NCBI GenBank assembly: GCA_013054445.1
Contig: JAAMPI010001719.1
Coordinates: 1-11,098 of the forward strand
Length of the DNA stretch: 11,098 nucleotides
Direction of reading: 5' to 3'
Source: Cudoniella acicularis
Taxonomy: Eukaryota > Ascomycota > Leotiomycetes > Helotiales > Helotiaceae
Part shown: positions 1-9,130 of the stretch, in pieces
Position numbering within the stretch: the stretch's first letter is position 1
Layout: every line of letters begins with the position of its first letter
Notes under the pieces: generated by a model
What the model was told of the DNA's origin: nothing
Databases searched by the model: none
What the model saw: the letters and a program-made list of their open reading frames with translations, nothing else
Program-made: the position numbers and the translations under genes

Positions 1-2229
1 ATTCCACCCGCAAGGCTACGCGCCCTACAGTCTCAAATCACAGACAAATCGAGCAAAGAATATCAGCGGATGGCTTGGGAAGCTTTGAAAAAGTCAATAA
101 ATGGTTTAATAAACAAGGTCAACGTCTCGAATATCAAGCATATTGTACCGGAGCTATTTGGTGAAAACCTGGTTAGAGGAAGGGGCCTATTCTGCAGGAG
201 CATAATGAAAGCACAGGCAGCCAGTTTACCATTCACACCAATCTACGCCGCCATGGTAGCTATCGTCAATACCAAACTTCCACAGGTTGGGGAGCTCTTG
301 CTTAAGCGCCTGATCGTCCAATTCAAGAAAGGTTTCAAGAGGAACGATAAAGCTGTCTGTCTTTCAGCAACCACTTTTATTGCTCACTTGTGCAACCAGC
401 AGGTAGCGAACGAGGTCGTCGCCGCCCAGATTCTCTTGTTACTTCTACACAAGCCTACAGATGATAGTGTTGAGATTGCGGTTGGTTTAACAAGAGAAGT
501 TGGACAACATTTGGAAGAAATGAACCGCCCAATTGCTCTGGCCGTTTTTGACCAATTCCGAAACATTCTACACGAGGCTGACATTGACAAGAGAGTTCAA
601 TACATGATTGAGGTCCTTTTCCAGGTCCGTAAAGATCAGTACAAAGACAATCCGGCTATCAAGGAGGAGCTTGATCTTGTTGAGGAGGAAGACCAGATTA
701 CGCATACAACCGCGCTGGACGACGAAATCGACGTCCAGGATGGCTTGAACATCTTTAAATTCGACCCAGAGTGGGAAGAGCATGAGGCAGCATATCGAAC
801 TTTGAAGGCAGAGATCCTAGGAGAAGGTAGCGACGACGAAGATGATGAAGACGAAAGCGACGATAGCGAGGATGACGAGGAGAAGCAAGAGGAGAAGGCA
901 TTGGAGATCAAGGATCAGAGCAACACCGATCTCGTAAATCTACGACGAACTATCTATTTGACGATTATGTCCAGCATCGATCCCGAGGAATGTTGTCACA
1001 AGCTGATGAAAGTCACATTGCCTGCCGGGCAGGAACCCGAATTGCCATCGATGGTTATAGAGTGTTGCTCTCAGGAGAGAACATACTCTAAATTCTATGG
1101 TCTCATTGGAGAGCGCTTCGCCAAGATTAATCGTCTGTGGACAGAGCTGTTCGAGCAGTCATTTGCCAAGTACTACGAGACTATTCATCGATATGAAACA
1201 AACCGATTGAGAAACATCGCCAGGTTTTTTGGCCATCTGATAAGCTCTGATGCTATTGGCTGGCACGTGTTGTCAGTCGTGCATCTCAATGAAGAGGAGA
1301 CTACGTCCAGCAGCCGTATATTTATCAAGATACTTTTCCAAGAGCTCTCTGAGGCAATGGGTATGCCCAAATTGCAAGCTCGCCTCAGGGATGACATTTT
1401 ACGACCCTACTTCGAAGGCCTTTTCCCTAGCGACAATCCTCGCAATACAAGATTCTCCATCAATTACTTCACTAGCATTGGTATGGGTGCAGTCACGGAA
1501 GAGATGAGGGAACGTCTCCAAAATATGCCCAAGCCTGCATTGCCTGCGCCAGCAGCTGCAGCAGATGAATCGGGTTCGGATTCGGGTAGTTCGGTCTCCA
1601 GCTACTCGTCGTACACTGGCTCGTCATATTCAAGATCTCGATCTCGCTCGCGAACACCTTCACGAACCCGTGTTGTTGACCGAAGACGTTCCATCTCACG
1701 AACTCCTTCCAGAAGCACTAAAGGCAAAGGCAGGCAAAGAGGACGAAGTTTAACAAGATCAGTGTCAAGATCATTAACCCCGCCCCGCCGCAGCACAAAA
1801 CGAGGATCTTTATCGCGTTCGCCTCCCCGAAGGGGTAGAAGTCTAAGTGATTCGAGATCACCTCCACGGCGAAGTATGCGCCAGAACAGTTATTCTGTGA
1901 CGCCTCCGATCGAAAGAGGCAGAGCAGCAAGCGACTCCAGATCTCCACCCCGTAGACGCATCAGCCGCAGGAATACCTCATCAATCAGCGCCGCACCCCG
2001 AAGGCGTCGAGATAGCTTTTCAAGATCTCCGCCTCCCAGAAGAGCCGCGAGGAGAGAGAGTTTTTCTCAAACCCCTCCACATCGCCGTGGCAATAGCTAC
2101 TCAAGATCACCTCCGCCCAGACGCACTGGTGGAAGGGACAGCAGATCGCTGTCGCCACCGTTGAAGAGAAGAAGAGATTATAGCGACTCTCGATCCCCGC
2201 CACCAAAACGAGGCCGGAGATACAACTAG
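1..2229 (+). CDS. CWC22: Pre-mRNA-splicing factor CWC22 (5'-partial)
   Basis: CWC22 is a spliceosome component. Its MIF4G domain binds the exon-junction-complex helicase eIF4A3 in animals, and the yeast protein is needed around the Prp2 step of spliceosome activation. The frame is already open at base 1 and reads [16 protein letters not shown], the conserved start of the MIF4G region, so the ATG at 70 is internal and the N-terminus lies upstream of the window. Visible order (residue 1 = base 1): MIF4G about 20-215, with [22 protein letters not shown] and [17 protein letters not shown]; an acidic linker with a D/E run about 274-300; MA3 about 309-430, starting at [13 protein letters not shown]; the conserved [17 protein letters not shown] stretch; then an RS/SP-rich tail from about 523 to 742. 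No intron is needed in the 2.2 kb seen. It ends at TAG 2227-2229. The family assignment is secure; partner binding is carried over from the family. Confidence 0.96.
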   Translation: MPPARLRALQSQITDKSSKEYQRMAWEALKKSINGLINKVNVSNIKHIVPELFGENLVRGRGLFCRSIMKAQAASLPFTPIYAAMVAIVNTKLPQVGELLLKRLIVQFKKGFKRNDKAVCLSATTFIAHLCNQQVANEVVAAQILLLLLHKPTDDSVEIAVGLTREVGQHLEEMNRPIALAVFDQFRNILHEADIDKRVQYMIEVLFQVRKDQYKDNPAIKEELDLVEEEDQITHTTALDDEIDVQDGLNIFKFDPEWEEHEAAYRTLKAEILGEGSDDEDDEDESDDSEDDEEKQEEKALEIKDQSNTDLVNLRRTIYLTIMSSIDPEECCHKLMKVTLPAGQEPELPSMVIECCSQERTYSKFYGLIGERFAKINRLWTELFEQSFAKYYETIHRYETNRLRNIARFFGHLISSDAIGWHVLSVVHLNEEETTSSSRIFIKILFQELSEAMGMPKLQARLRDDILRPYFEGLFPSDNPRNTRFSINYFTSIGMGAVTEEMRERLQNMPKPALPAPAAAADESGSDSGSSVSSYSSYTGSSYSRSRSRSRTPSRTRVVDRRRSISRTPSRSTKGKGRQRGRSLTRSVSRSLTPPRRSTKRGSLSRSPPRRGRSLSDSRSPPRRSMRQNSYSVTPPIERGRAASDSRSPPRRRISRRNTSSISAAPRRRRDSFSRSPPPRRAARRESFSQTPPHRRGNSYSRSPPPRRTGGRDSRSLSPPLKRRRDYSDSRSPPPKRGRRYN
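1807..2220 (+). repeat. Imperfect RS/SP-motif repeats coding the CWC22 tail
   Basis: About nine loosely repeated units with cores such as [23 protein letters not shown] and SLSPPLKR follow one another at roughly 13-20 residue spacing. The DNA copies share cores like AGATCTCCNCC and AGATCACCTCC. Such tails are typical of SR-type splicing proteins, are phosphorylated on serine, and are disordered. The copies have diverged, so this is an old in-gene expansion and not a recent tandem array. Confidence 0.7.
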
Positions 2230-3516
2230 TTGTGGGGACATGACATGGAACGAGATTGTAATTATAAAAAAGGCAGAGTTTGAGCGTGTGCGAGATTGCT
2301 CGTACAGGGTGACAAGGCTGTTATCAGTCATCCATCAATGTATTCCCCATTTCTCTTTGCTTACTCTTGATTGCTTACCGTGTAACCAACTACAAATCAT
2401 GTGACACCGGATTTTGAATATCCGATAAGTCTCAGGGAGCCAATAATATCTAGAGGGTAAAGCCATCTGCGGGTGAGATCTTACGAATGGCGGCCGCAGA
2501 CTTGTCGACAAGGGCAAAGTTGCCGGCTGTCGAGACTCGGGAGTGCTTTCGTCTGACGTACATGTACAAAACTCACTTGTGGCACCGAGTTTCGTAACTT
2601 TCATAAATACAATCCGGAAAAGCCAGAAGATCGGAATCTGTGGAGTTAAGCCCCTCACGCAGATGTTTACATGTCCTATTTTTCTTATGTAATGTGAGGG
2701 CTTCAGTTTCGGCTTCGCCCTAGGCCCGTAGATGATCTAAACCGAATCCGTCTCGTCCAGTGGTTCATCAAATTCCAGAAGTCCCGTGGAGTTGTTGACA
2801 AAGCATTGCTCCAAAAATACGGCTCAGATGCCCTTTTTCGGGAATAGCGCCCCTGAGTAAGCAGCTAGCGCGCGGATGACAAAGGCTTCAGCTGGCCAGC
2901 GGGTGGCCCTCTCCTGCTGGTGGACTCGGACTCGTTCAACCAATAGGGTCAGTTCAACGACATGCAGCAGCGCAATGCGCATCCGACCCGAGGAAATTTA
3001 CAACATAATGAGCCATAACTTGGACCGACGGCGCGCAGGATCCCATCATGTCAGCCAAATTGATAACACTACGTGACTCCGGTGAAGACTGCCAAGACTG
3101 TTCCCTCTGAAAGCCCCCAGGGCTCTCTTTACTGGATAGTCCATACCTTACTGGTAGGTTAAGCTATGGGCTAGGGCCGGCAGCGAGCGTCCACATTACA
3201 CTGCAACTCGAAGTATACTTGTACTCTCGGCAACATGGGCTGATGAAAGCCTTTCGCACACAGTCGTCTGTTTTGAAAACCATTCGCGGGTCTGTCTATG
3301 AGAAGCACTAGGTAAGCAGTCCCTTTGCCTTGCGAAACTGCGTTTCTTTACTTTGAACCAAGTTGGAAGCTTACCAATTGCGAGCGCAGACACTTTTGCG
3401 CGGAACTCCTCCCCCGCCCCGAATACGAAATCGAATAAGCTATTGCAGCATAGAGGCCGTATAGATGGGGTTATTAGGCACGCATTCAGCACGATATTCG
3501 TATCCCTTGTGTGGCG
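2230..3516. other. Gene-free stretch: CWC22 3' flank and upstream region of the 3517 gene
   Basis: No convincing gene is seen on either strand; the open frames here are short and look like no known family. The start (2230-2340) is AT-rich with an A-run after AATTAT near 2258, a plausible but unproven polyadenylation area for CWC22. The stretch 2860-3060 is GC-rich and probably belongs to the upstream gene's flank or the next promoter. A short hairpin-forming repeat sits at 3141-3169 (listed separately). Confidence 0.5.
3141..3169. repeat. Short imperfect inverted repeat
   Basis: The arms 3141-3150 (CCATACCTTA) and 3160-3169 (TAAGCTATGG) are complementary at 9 of 10 positions, around a 9-nt loop (CTGGTAGGT). 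It lies about 350 bp upstream of the next gene's ATG. It could be a chance hairpin, a regulatory palindrome or a scrap of a small inverted-repeat element; the sequence does not decide. Confidence 0.4.
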
Positions 3517-5674
3517 ATGGCTGCTCAAGAGCCGGAGGACTCCCAGTTGGAGCGGTCAGGCATCAAACGTCCTTGGGATGAAGACAGGACTCTGCCTGCT
3601 AAAGGCAATACCTGGCATGGAACTCCATTGCCACCGATTGACGCTGTACCGCACAAGAGCGGGCAGACACCGCGGAGGCTGGATTCTGGCTCTATTCTTC
3701 AAAGCCCATATCCTCGGGAATCAATAGAACCCGGGCCAAAGAGAGCAAAGTATGAACAGAATGGTTATCGCCCGCCGCATATTGAGGACACAGAGTTGAG
3801 TGGTAGCCTTCATTTGCGGACCAATAGTAAGTTGAAGAGGCACTTGATAATTTTGATTACTAACTGGGATCTTCTACTCAGATACGATTTATGATACAAA
3901 TCACAGAAGCATAGGTCTAGCTAAATCGCCGAGTTATCCTCCAAAGCAAAGACTTGAGGCATGGGAAGCCCGAAGCGGGGATCGTGAACGCCATGTGGAA
4001 CTTCAAAATTCCAATAGTCTATGTCGACGATGCAAGCAAATCCTCACCCAGCATCAAGACATAGATCTACTAGAATCGTGCGAAAACTGCGAAAGGGACC
4101 CGGAATTAGCGTCTTTAACACAAGTTGCTGCATCAGTGCTTACTGAGCTTGCGGCAACCCTTAGTCCCGGCATTTCTTCCGAGCAGAGGCGGTTGGTTAG
4201 TATCCTTTCTGAATACCCCGCGTCGAGTCTATCTGAAGTCTCTTTCCGCTTTGTGCTAATAGTAATCCATGGCCAGAGTCCAAAACTACACGATCTAGCA
4301 GATGGGGCTTTTCCGTCCATTGCACAATTTGGCTTGAAGCGCACTTTGAAGTGGATTGTTGACCGAATTCAACATGTTAATACCCTCGCTGACAAGCTGG
4401 TACAACACCTACCCTCCGATACGCTGCAAAGGCTGAATCGAGACGTTTTGGAAGACGGCATACAATCTAGAGAGATTCACGCCGACATGACCAAACGATG
4501 TGTTGTTGGGAACTCAGATGACGGATTTCGATCGAGGCCTGATACCCTTGAACCCGGGTATGAGGCCAGGTTCTATTCGATAGATAGGCCATTGAGCAAT
4601 GATAAGATTCCACCTTTAAGGTCCAACTACAGCCATCCATCTTCTCATCCATCGCCAAATCCCAGGATTTCCATGAATCCTCCTTCGGCAACGAACCGTC
4701 AGTTGCCATCGCCTCCTGGCCGATCGATTTCTTCACCAACTTCTGTCAATTTCCCGTCTCCATCAGCTCCTTCATTCGGCAATACTTCTCAGCCCGTCAA
4801 TTTACCTCCACCATCTGCTCTCCACCAAACTAATGCGAACAGCTACCTCCCCCCTATTGGCGCGCCTCGTGCATCGGATACAGCACTACAAGTACACTCT
4901 GCGGCGTTACAACATGAAGTATCCGTTCAAAAAATAGCGCTTTCGTCACTACAAGGGGAGCACGATAAGCTTCTCGCAGCGTTTTCTCGATCTCAAACTC
5001 GGGCAAGCGCATTGGAAAAGAAGCACAATGTGTCAGATGCAGAGATTATTAGTTTGAGTGAAGAGAAATTAAGATTACAACAACAAGTCATTGAGTTGGA
5101 GAAAGATATTGAAGACTTATCTAGGAGCAGAGATGAGTGCAGGCAAGCTGCAGTCCAGGAGGGTGCTCAATATGTCAAGATCGTCAGGAAAGCTAGCCAG
5201 CTGGAAGAGATGGCGGCCCAGGAGAGGAAGAGCTGGGACATTTTGAAGGCAGAGATGGAGAAACGAATTGAGGGTCTGAGAACTGGAAGTCGCCAAGGGA
5301 ATGACTCGGAGCGTAACTCAGCTGCCAGTGTCCCTATTTCCACCGAAGGTGACGCGGAGAAACCCATTATTTCACTCGATAAATCCCATAGCCTCAAACA
5401 AGAGGCAGCAGGTACGGTGGCAGCCGGCGCAGGCGACATGCGAGAACTAACGGCTTATTTGACGAAAACTACAAACCAGCAGCACATAATTATAGAAAAT
5501 CTTGAGGGAGAGGTTGATCGGTTGCGCGGTCGTTGCGCCGAGATGGAAAATGCTCTTCGTGCTGTCAGGGAAGACAGCCGATCAATGGCGGGCTATGTCG
5601 ATTCACTTGGCCTGGCGGGCAAGGCAATACTCGAGCGAGCGAACAAGACTCTTGAGCGTGGAGTAGAAGGTTGA
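3517..5674 (+). CDS. Unrecognised Cys4-motif coiled-coil protein, two exons (join 3517-3826, 3882-5674)
   Basis: Not recognised. Joining the exons across the 55-nt intron gives about 700 residues in one frame, ending at TGA 5672-5674. The ATG at 3517 (context GTGGCGATGG) is the first in its frame, with no earlier ATG before an upstream stop. Visible parts: a polar N-terminus with basic patches (IKRPWDED near 20, GPKRAKYE near 75) that could be nuclear signals; C151-x2-C154 and C170-x2-C173, a possible zinc-binding knuckle with a 15-residue spacer; a helical region about 180-300; a Pro/Ser-rich disordered stretch about 347-434; a long coiled coil about 438-570; and a second one about 623-670. 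This suggests a nuclear scaffold or regulator that self-associates, but that is inference. The spacer is shorter than the 17-20 residues of GATA fingers, so a GATA call is not supported. Confidence 0.82.
3827..3881 (+). other. Spliceosomal intron of the 3517 gene
   Basis: The donor GTAAGT is at 3827-3832, an exact TACTAAC branch site at 3858-3864, and the acceptor CAG at 3879-3881. The intron is 55 nt, a usual length for filamentous fungi. Removing it splits one codon (A + AT = Asn) and joins exon 1 to the long downstream frame without a stop. Without splicing, exon 1's frame ends at a stop by 3894. Confidence 0.9.
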
Positions 5675-6814
5675 AATGTTGGCATTTGTACATGTATTTG
5701 ATGGCAAGTATCGGGTCGGTCTATGGGACGGCGTTTATCATTGAAGGAGTTCGGGGCTGTACATCTTACATCCACGGGCCACGACGGCCAATATCCCGGC
5801 ACATCATGGAGACATTTGGGTCAGAGGTAGACCTTTCCTTTTTTTTATTAAACTCCAAAGATATCAGGGCTAGTACCGGCATCTATATATGAACGAAAGG
5901 CTTATTTATACTCCTGGCGTAGCTTAGTGAGAAGACTTAGCGAGACTCTTGAGCACCACATGGCTAGTGAAAGTGAAGCTTGGCAATTTCACGCAGCAGT
6001 CGTTGAGTTGTTGACCCACGGCATCGATCTTGCATCTCACCCATGCCGCTGTTCGCAGCTGCCACCGGGCCACCCAGAAGGCGAAACGGGCCGCACTTCA
6101 AAGGCCTGAGCAGTGGCCTGAGTGGAGTCATTTCGCTGGGCTGCAGCGCTTCCCAGGGTGGGGTTGCGCCAATGGCAGGCGCTGCTTCGGGCTGGAACGG
6201 TGAAGCGTCACTTGCTCCGCAACCTCAGACACTCCTCAAACGCCGCCATTTCCGACACCCACACCAGCCAACGAGAAGCGTCACCATCAGGTGAAGGACT
6301 GGACCAAAAGAGCAAACGCTCCTCTCGTCGTACGCCGCACCCAAAACGAGGATGCAACCGAAGTTGCTAACTTGCCAATGCCGCTTTGAAACGCAAGTAC
6401 GTCTCTGCAGGGTTTCTGAATCGCCTACGCCAGGCCTGAAATTCCAAAAATAACGCTGAATATAATCGTTTGGTATCCCCTCTGTCGTCCTAGTCCCGAC
6501 TCTCTTTATTTTGCGAGACTGCGGCTTAATATACTTTTTGTTGGCAGGAAAGTTTCTGTGTGACCTGCATACGATACCTCATTCTGCATATTGCTTCTCT
6601 GTTGACCGGATTGCGATCTTCTCATCTCCAATTCCTTCACTACACCGTCTTATATTCTCCCGTGGTTTAGCCTTCGACTATCTTCTCAGCGTCTCTGGCA
6701 TCGCTGTCACTCATTGCCCCGAAACTCGAAACGTATCCCAAGGAGAGCTCATAATTTTCGCCACCAGACGTCACCCTCATCTTTCACCAGACACGCGCGT
6801 AAATTATAATCATC
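5675..6814. other. Gene-free stretch: 3' flank and promoter/5' UTR of the 6815 gene
   Basis: No convincing gene is seen; the open frames are short, overlap each other and have no recognisable motif. The region 5675-5900 is AT-rich, with a T-run near 5838 and TATATATGA near 5884. The region 5990-6380 is GC-rich and carries the 10-mer GAAGCGTCAC twice (6202-6211 and 6275-6284). The stretch 6590-6800 is pyrimidine-rich, as is common just upstream of fungal start codons, and is likely 5' UTR. Confidence 0.5.
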
Positions 6815-7033
6815 ATGGGTCAAGCATTCTCTGGGCCTAACGCCTTCAAATTCTTCGGCTTCACACCAAATGCTACGGCAGTCTTGCGGGCCAACCCCTA
6901 CCTCCTGCTCGTCCTCATTGCCACCTTGGTGGCCTGTATATCCTTGGGCCTTTTGTCGTACTACATCCATGTTGTCACCAACAAGCCATATGCGAAGCCG
7001 AAAGTGGTGAAAGAGAAAGGAGGGAAGAAGTAG
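6815..7033 (+). CDS. Small single-span membrane protein, 72 residues, possible N-myristoylation
   Basis: Not recognised by family. A single intact frame starts at an ATG in strong context (ATCATCATGGG) and ends at TAG 7031-7033. The protein starts MGQAFS, which fits the myristoylation pattern Met-Gly-x-x-x-Ser. A hydrophobic span at about residues 27-49 (PYLLLVLIATLVACISLGLL) is long enough to cross a membrane once. The last 20 residues are lysine-rich (KPYAKPKVVKEKGGKK), which would favour that end on the cytosolic side. The terminal KKxx-type retrieval pattern is not met. The pyrimidine-rich 5' flank, good start context and ordinary codon use argue for a real gene despite its size. The membrane location is inferred; the function is unknown. 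Confidence 0.7.
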   Translation: MGQAFSGPNAFKFFGFTPNATAVLRANPYLLLVLIATLVACISLGLLSYYIHVVTNKPYAKPKVVKEKGGKK

Positions 7034-7932
7034 TTTTGGGCTTGTTACTGGCAAGCTTGGGAGGGTCCGACGATAGGAAGATGAAGAAGGCGCGAATGGA
7101 TCGATAGTACTGAATGTCATTTGGAGTTTGGAAGACGAGAACTGGGGCACGGCTGAATGGGGAGCGTAGTGCGCGAAATATTGCTCTAGATTCGGAGTTT
7201 GGGAGGGCCCTTCTTCCCTTTGAGAGGCTTGATTGCAGAGAGGAACTGTATAGACATCTGAGACATCTATCTGATTTTGGATTGGATCTGCAGCGAGCGT
7301 ACGAGCGGTTGGTTGTATTCAAACTACATATACGTATATACTATTCTCGGAGCGCCCTATTATATCAAATATCTACCACGCAACTATTACTTTCCTCATG
7401 CTACCTTCTTCGATGTAGCTTATAGACTTCTACTTTTCATTCTAATGCAGCTTTTCGGGTTGCAATTTAATACTTGCTCTTTGAAAAGGTAATTCCGCTC
7501 TTATAGTCCCATCCTTTACACGCTTGAACTACCACAGAGTGTTTTGCAGAGCCCTTGCGTAAACTTTATGCTGATTTCAATACCTCATTTTCATCCAAAT
7601 AGTGGTTGGTGCAACGGTATCCGAATCTTTACCCGCCATGGAAAACCCCCAAAAAGCCGATAGCGGACGCCGCTCCCAGAGCCTTGGACGCTGCCTCTGC
7701 CCCCTCAATGGGCATGTCATACAAGAGCAAACTCCAAACTTGCTTTCTCTTGCGATCCACCCTTTGCCTTTCTGATCTTCACAAAAGAGCGGCCTGTGAA
7801 AAAATTGTTCCGCGGGGAAACACCATTCGTATTCTATATTCCTCTTCGAAATGAGCAGCTGCTGTCAAATTGTCGTCACATCTTTACGTTTACGGAGTGC
7901 TCAAAAGCGCAAGATACCAACGGCTTTTTAGG
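7034..7932. other. Gene-free stretch: 3' flank of the small membrane gene and decayed DNA
   Basis: The first 300 bases are probably 3' UTR and flank of the 72-residue gene. The stretch 7310-7600 is AT-rich and has no feature I can support. At 7640-7720 composition turns GC-rich again; on the minus strand 7629-7715 an ATG opens a 28-codon Ala/Gly-rich hydrophobic frame that soon stops, perhaps a scrap of an old gene. Confidence 0.45.
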
Positions 7933-9130
7933 ATGGACACGAGGCAGCAAGAACTACATTATTACCCCTATAATACAGGAAACTCCAACACGAGGACGAA
8001 ATCCAGCTTCTCATTCTCAACCAAGGAACTTAGTCGGATGAAATCACTTGCCGCCAAAACATACATGGCTTTCACAGCAACCAAAATTATGAAGCACTTT
8101 CATATGCCTGGGGATCGAATCCAAAACCAGAAAGAGTTAGACATGAAAATAAGTGCATTACCGCTACCGAGAACCTGTTCGCTACACTTCGACGCCTTCG
8201 ATACGAAGAGAAGGAGAGGGTTATTTGAGCGGATGACATTTGCATCAATCAAGATGTGGATGTGGATGAGGAGGTTGCTCTGGTGGGAAAGATCTATTCG
8301 CAATCTAACAAGACCTTGGCCTAGATTGGGGAGTTTTCTGACGAGGGGCATCCGACCAAGTCTCTCGACTCGAAAAAGCTTTTCAACCTTGTAAGTTGCA
8401 AGTGCAAGCAATAAAATGATAATCTTTTCTCGAAGTATTATGGAGCTCTAAAACATTGGAACTTAAATGTCCCTGGCTGGTTTGCCTCGGAGGTCTTCGA
8501 GGTACTTGGGCCTTCGTTTGATTGAAAAAAAAGTCCTGGTTTTCGTGGCTGTGGGTTTTGCAAGAAGTTGTGAAAATTGCCCTACGCAATTTTATGAAAT
8601 GGGTAATTGTAATGCAAAGCTTTCTTGAAGTTCAAGTGTAGACCGCACATTTCAATATCTTAAATTTCAAGGTCTTCCTCGATATGTGCATGTTAAATGC
8701 ATGATGAAGGAACCGAAGACTTGGATCTGCTTTCACGCTTGGGACGTGCATCTAATTTGGTGATTTCTAATCCAAGGGATAAGATATATGGTCTCTTGGG
8801 ACTCGTACGAAGTCCCGCATCAAACCCCATTTAATTCACCGTGCGCGCGACGCTTACTGGTGCAAGAAATGTATTGAAAGGGAGTTGAAGAAGAGAGTTT
8901 GTTAGATTTTCTTTATATCTGAACCAAAGCTAGAACTTATTTACCTGGTTATTGTTTTCGTTGACCTCGTTGGGGAGTATGGGGTTTTCATAGAATAGCA
9001 GATCTCCGGATCGCTTAGAATAGGGGGAACCCAGCAAACATAGGAACCACATCAAACGCAACCTTAGCAAGTTACGAGCCTCCAAAATTGCGCGCAGAGA
9101 TATTTTTTGAACTTTCTACCAAAATACACC
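7933..9130 (+). pseudogene. HET-domain (heterokaryon incompatibility) gene, decayed
   Basis: HET proteins trigger cell death when genetically different hyphae fuse. The family signatures appear in order. A likely start is the ATG at 7933, in a frame that shifts by one base near 7963. The main frame then gives DEIQLLIL, YEALSYAWG (8088-8114), TENLFATLRRLRYEEKERV, ADDICINQD (8229-8255) and VGKIYSQ with IGE (8283-8333). A different frame gives WFSWLWVLQEVV (8537-8572), and another gives NPRDKIYGLLGL (8769-8804). Stops interrupt it at 7971, 8031, 8226, 8322 and 8832. The stops at 8226 and 8322 fall where the family normally has Trp. A GTAAGT at 8391 may mark an old 45-nt intron. Beyond 8832 only weak traces remain (ISEPKLEL near 8925, then YEPPKLRAEI near 9074-9103), so the right end is uncertain. 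A longer open frame over 7870-8394 is a different frame and not the gene. Confidence 0.88.

Noticed and set aside
2335..2658. Open minus-strand frame of 107 codons past CWC22
   Set aside because: Composition and content look random, there is no recognisable motif, and it lies across the probable CWC22 3' flank.
3353..3727. Open + strand frame of 124 codons overlapping exon 1 of the 3517 gene
   Set aside because: It is a different frame from the supported exon, which splices cleanly into a 597-codon exon; this one has no partner exon or motif.
4022..4090. GATA-type zinc finger in the 3517 gene
   Set aside because: The cysteine pairs are 15 residues apart, not 17-20, and the conserved residues of GATA fingers (LWRR, GxxLCNAC) are absent.
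6043..6370. Overlapping GC-rich open frames in the intergenic region
   Set aside because: GC-rich DNA gives few stops by chance. The frames overlap each other and show only low-complexity Arg/Gly/Pro content.
8108..8120. GGATCGAATCC resembling a tRNA T-loop
   Set aside because: There is no matching acceptor stem, D arm or anticodon arm at tRNA distances, and the bases belong to the HET coding relic.
7870..8394. Open + strand frame of 174 codons
   Set aside because: It has no family likeness and overlaps the HET motifs, which lie in a different frame (codons starting at multiples of three). Apart from its possible first 11 codons after the ATG at 7933, it is an out-of-frame shadow of the pseudogene.
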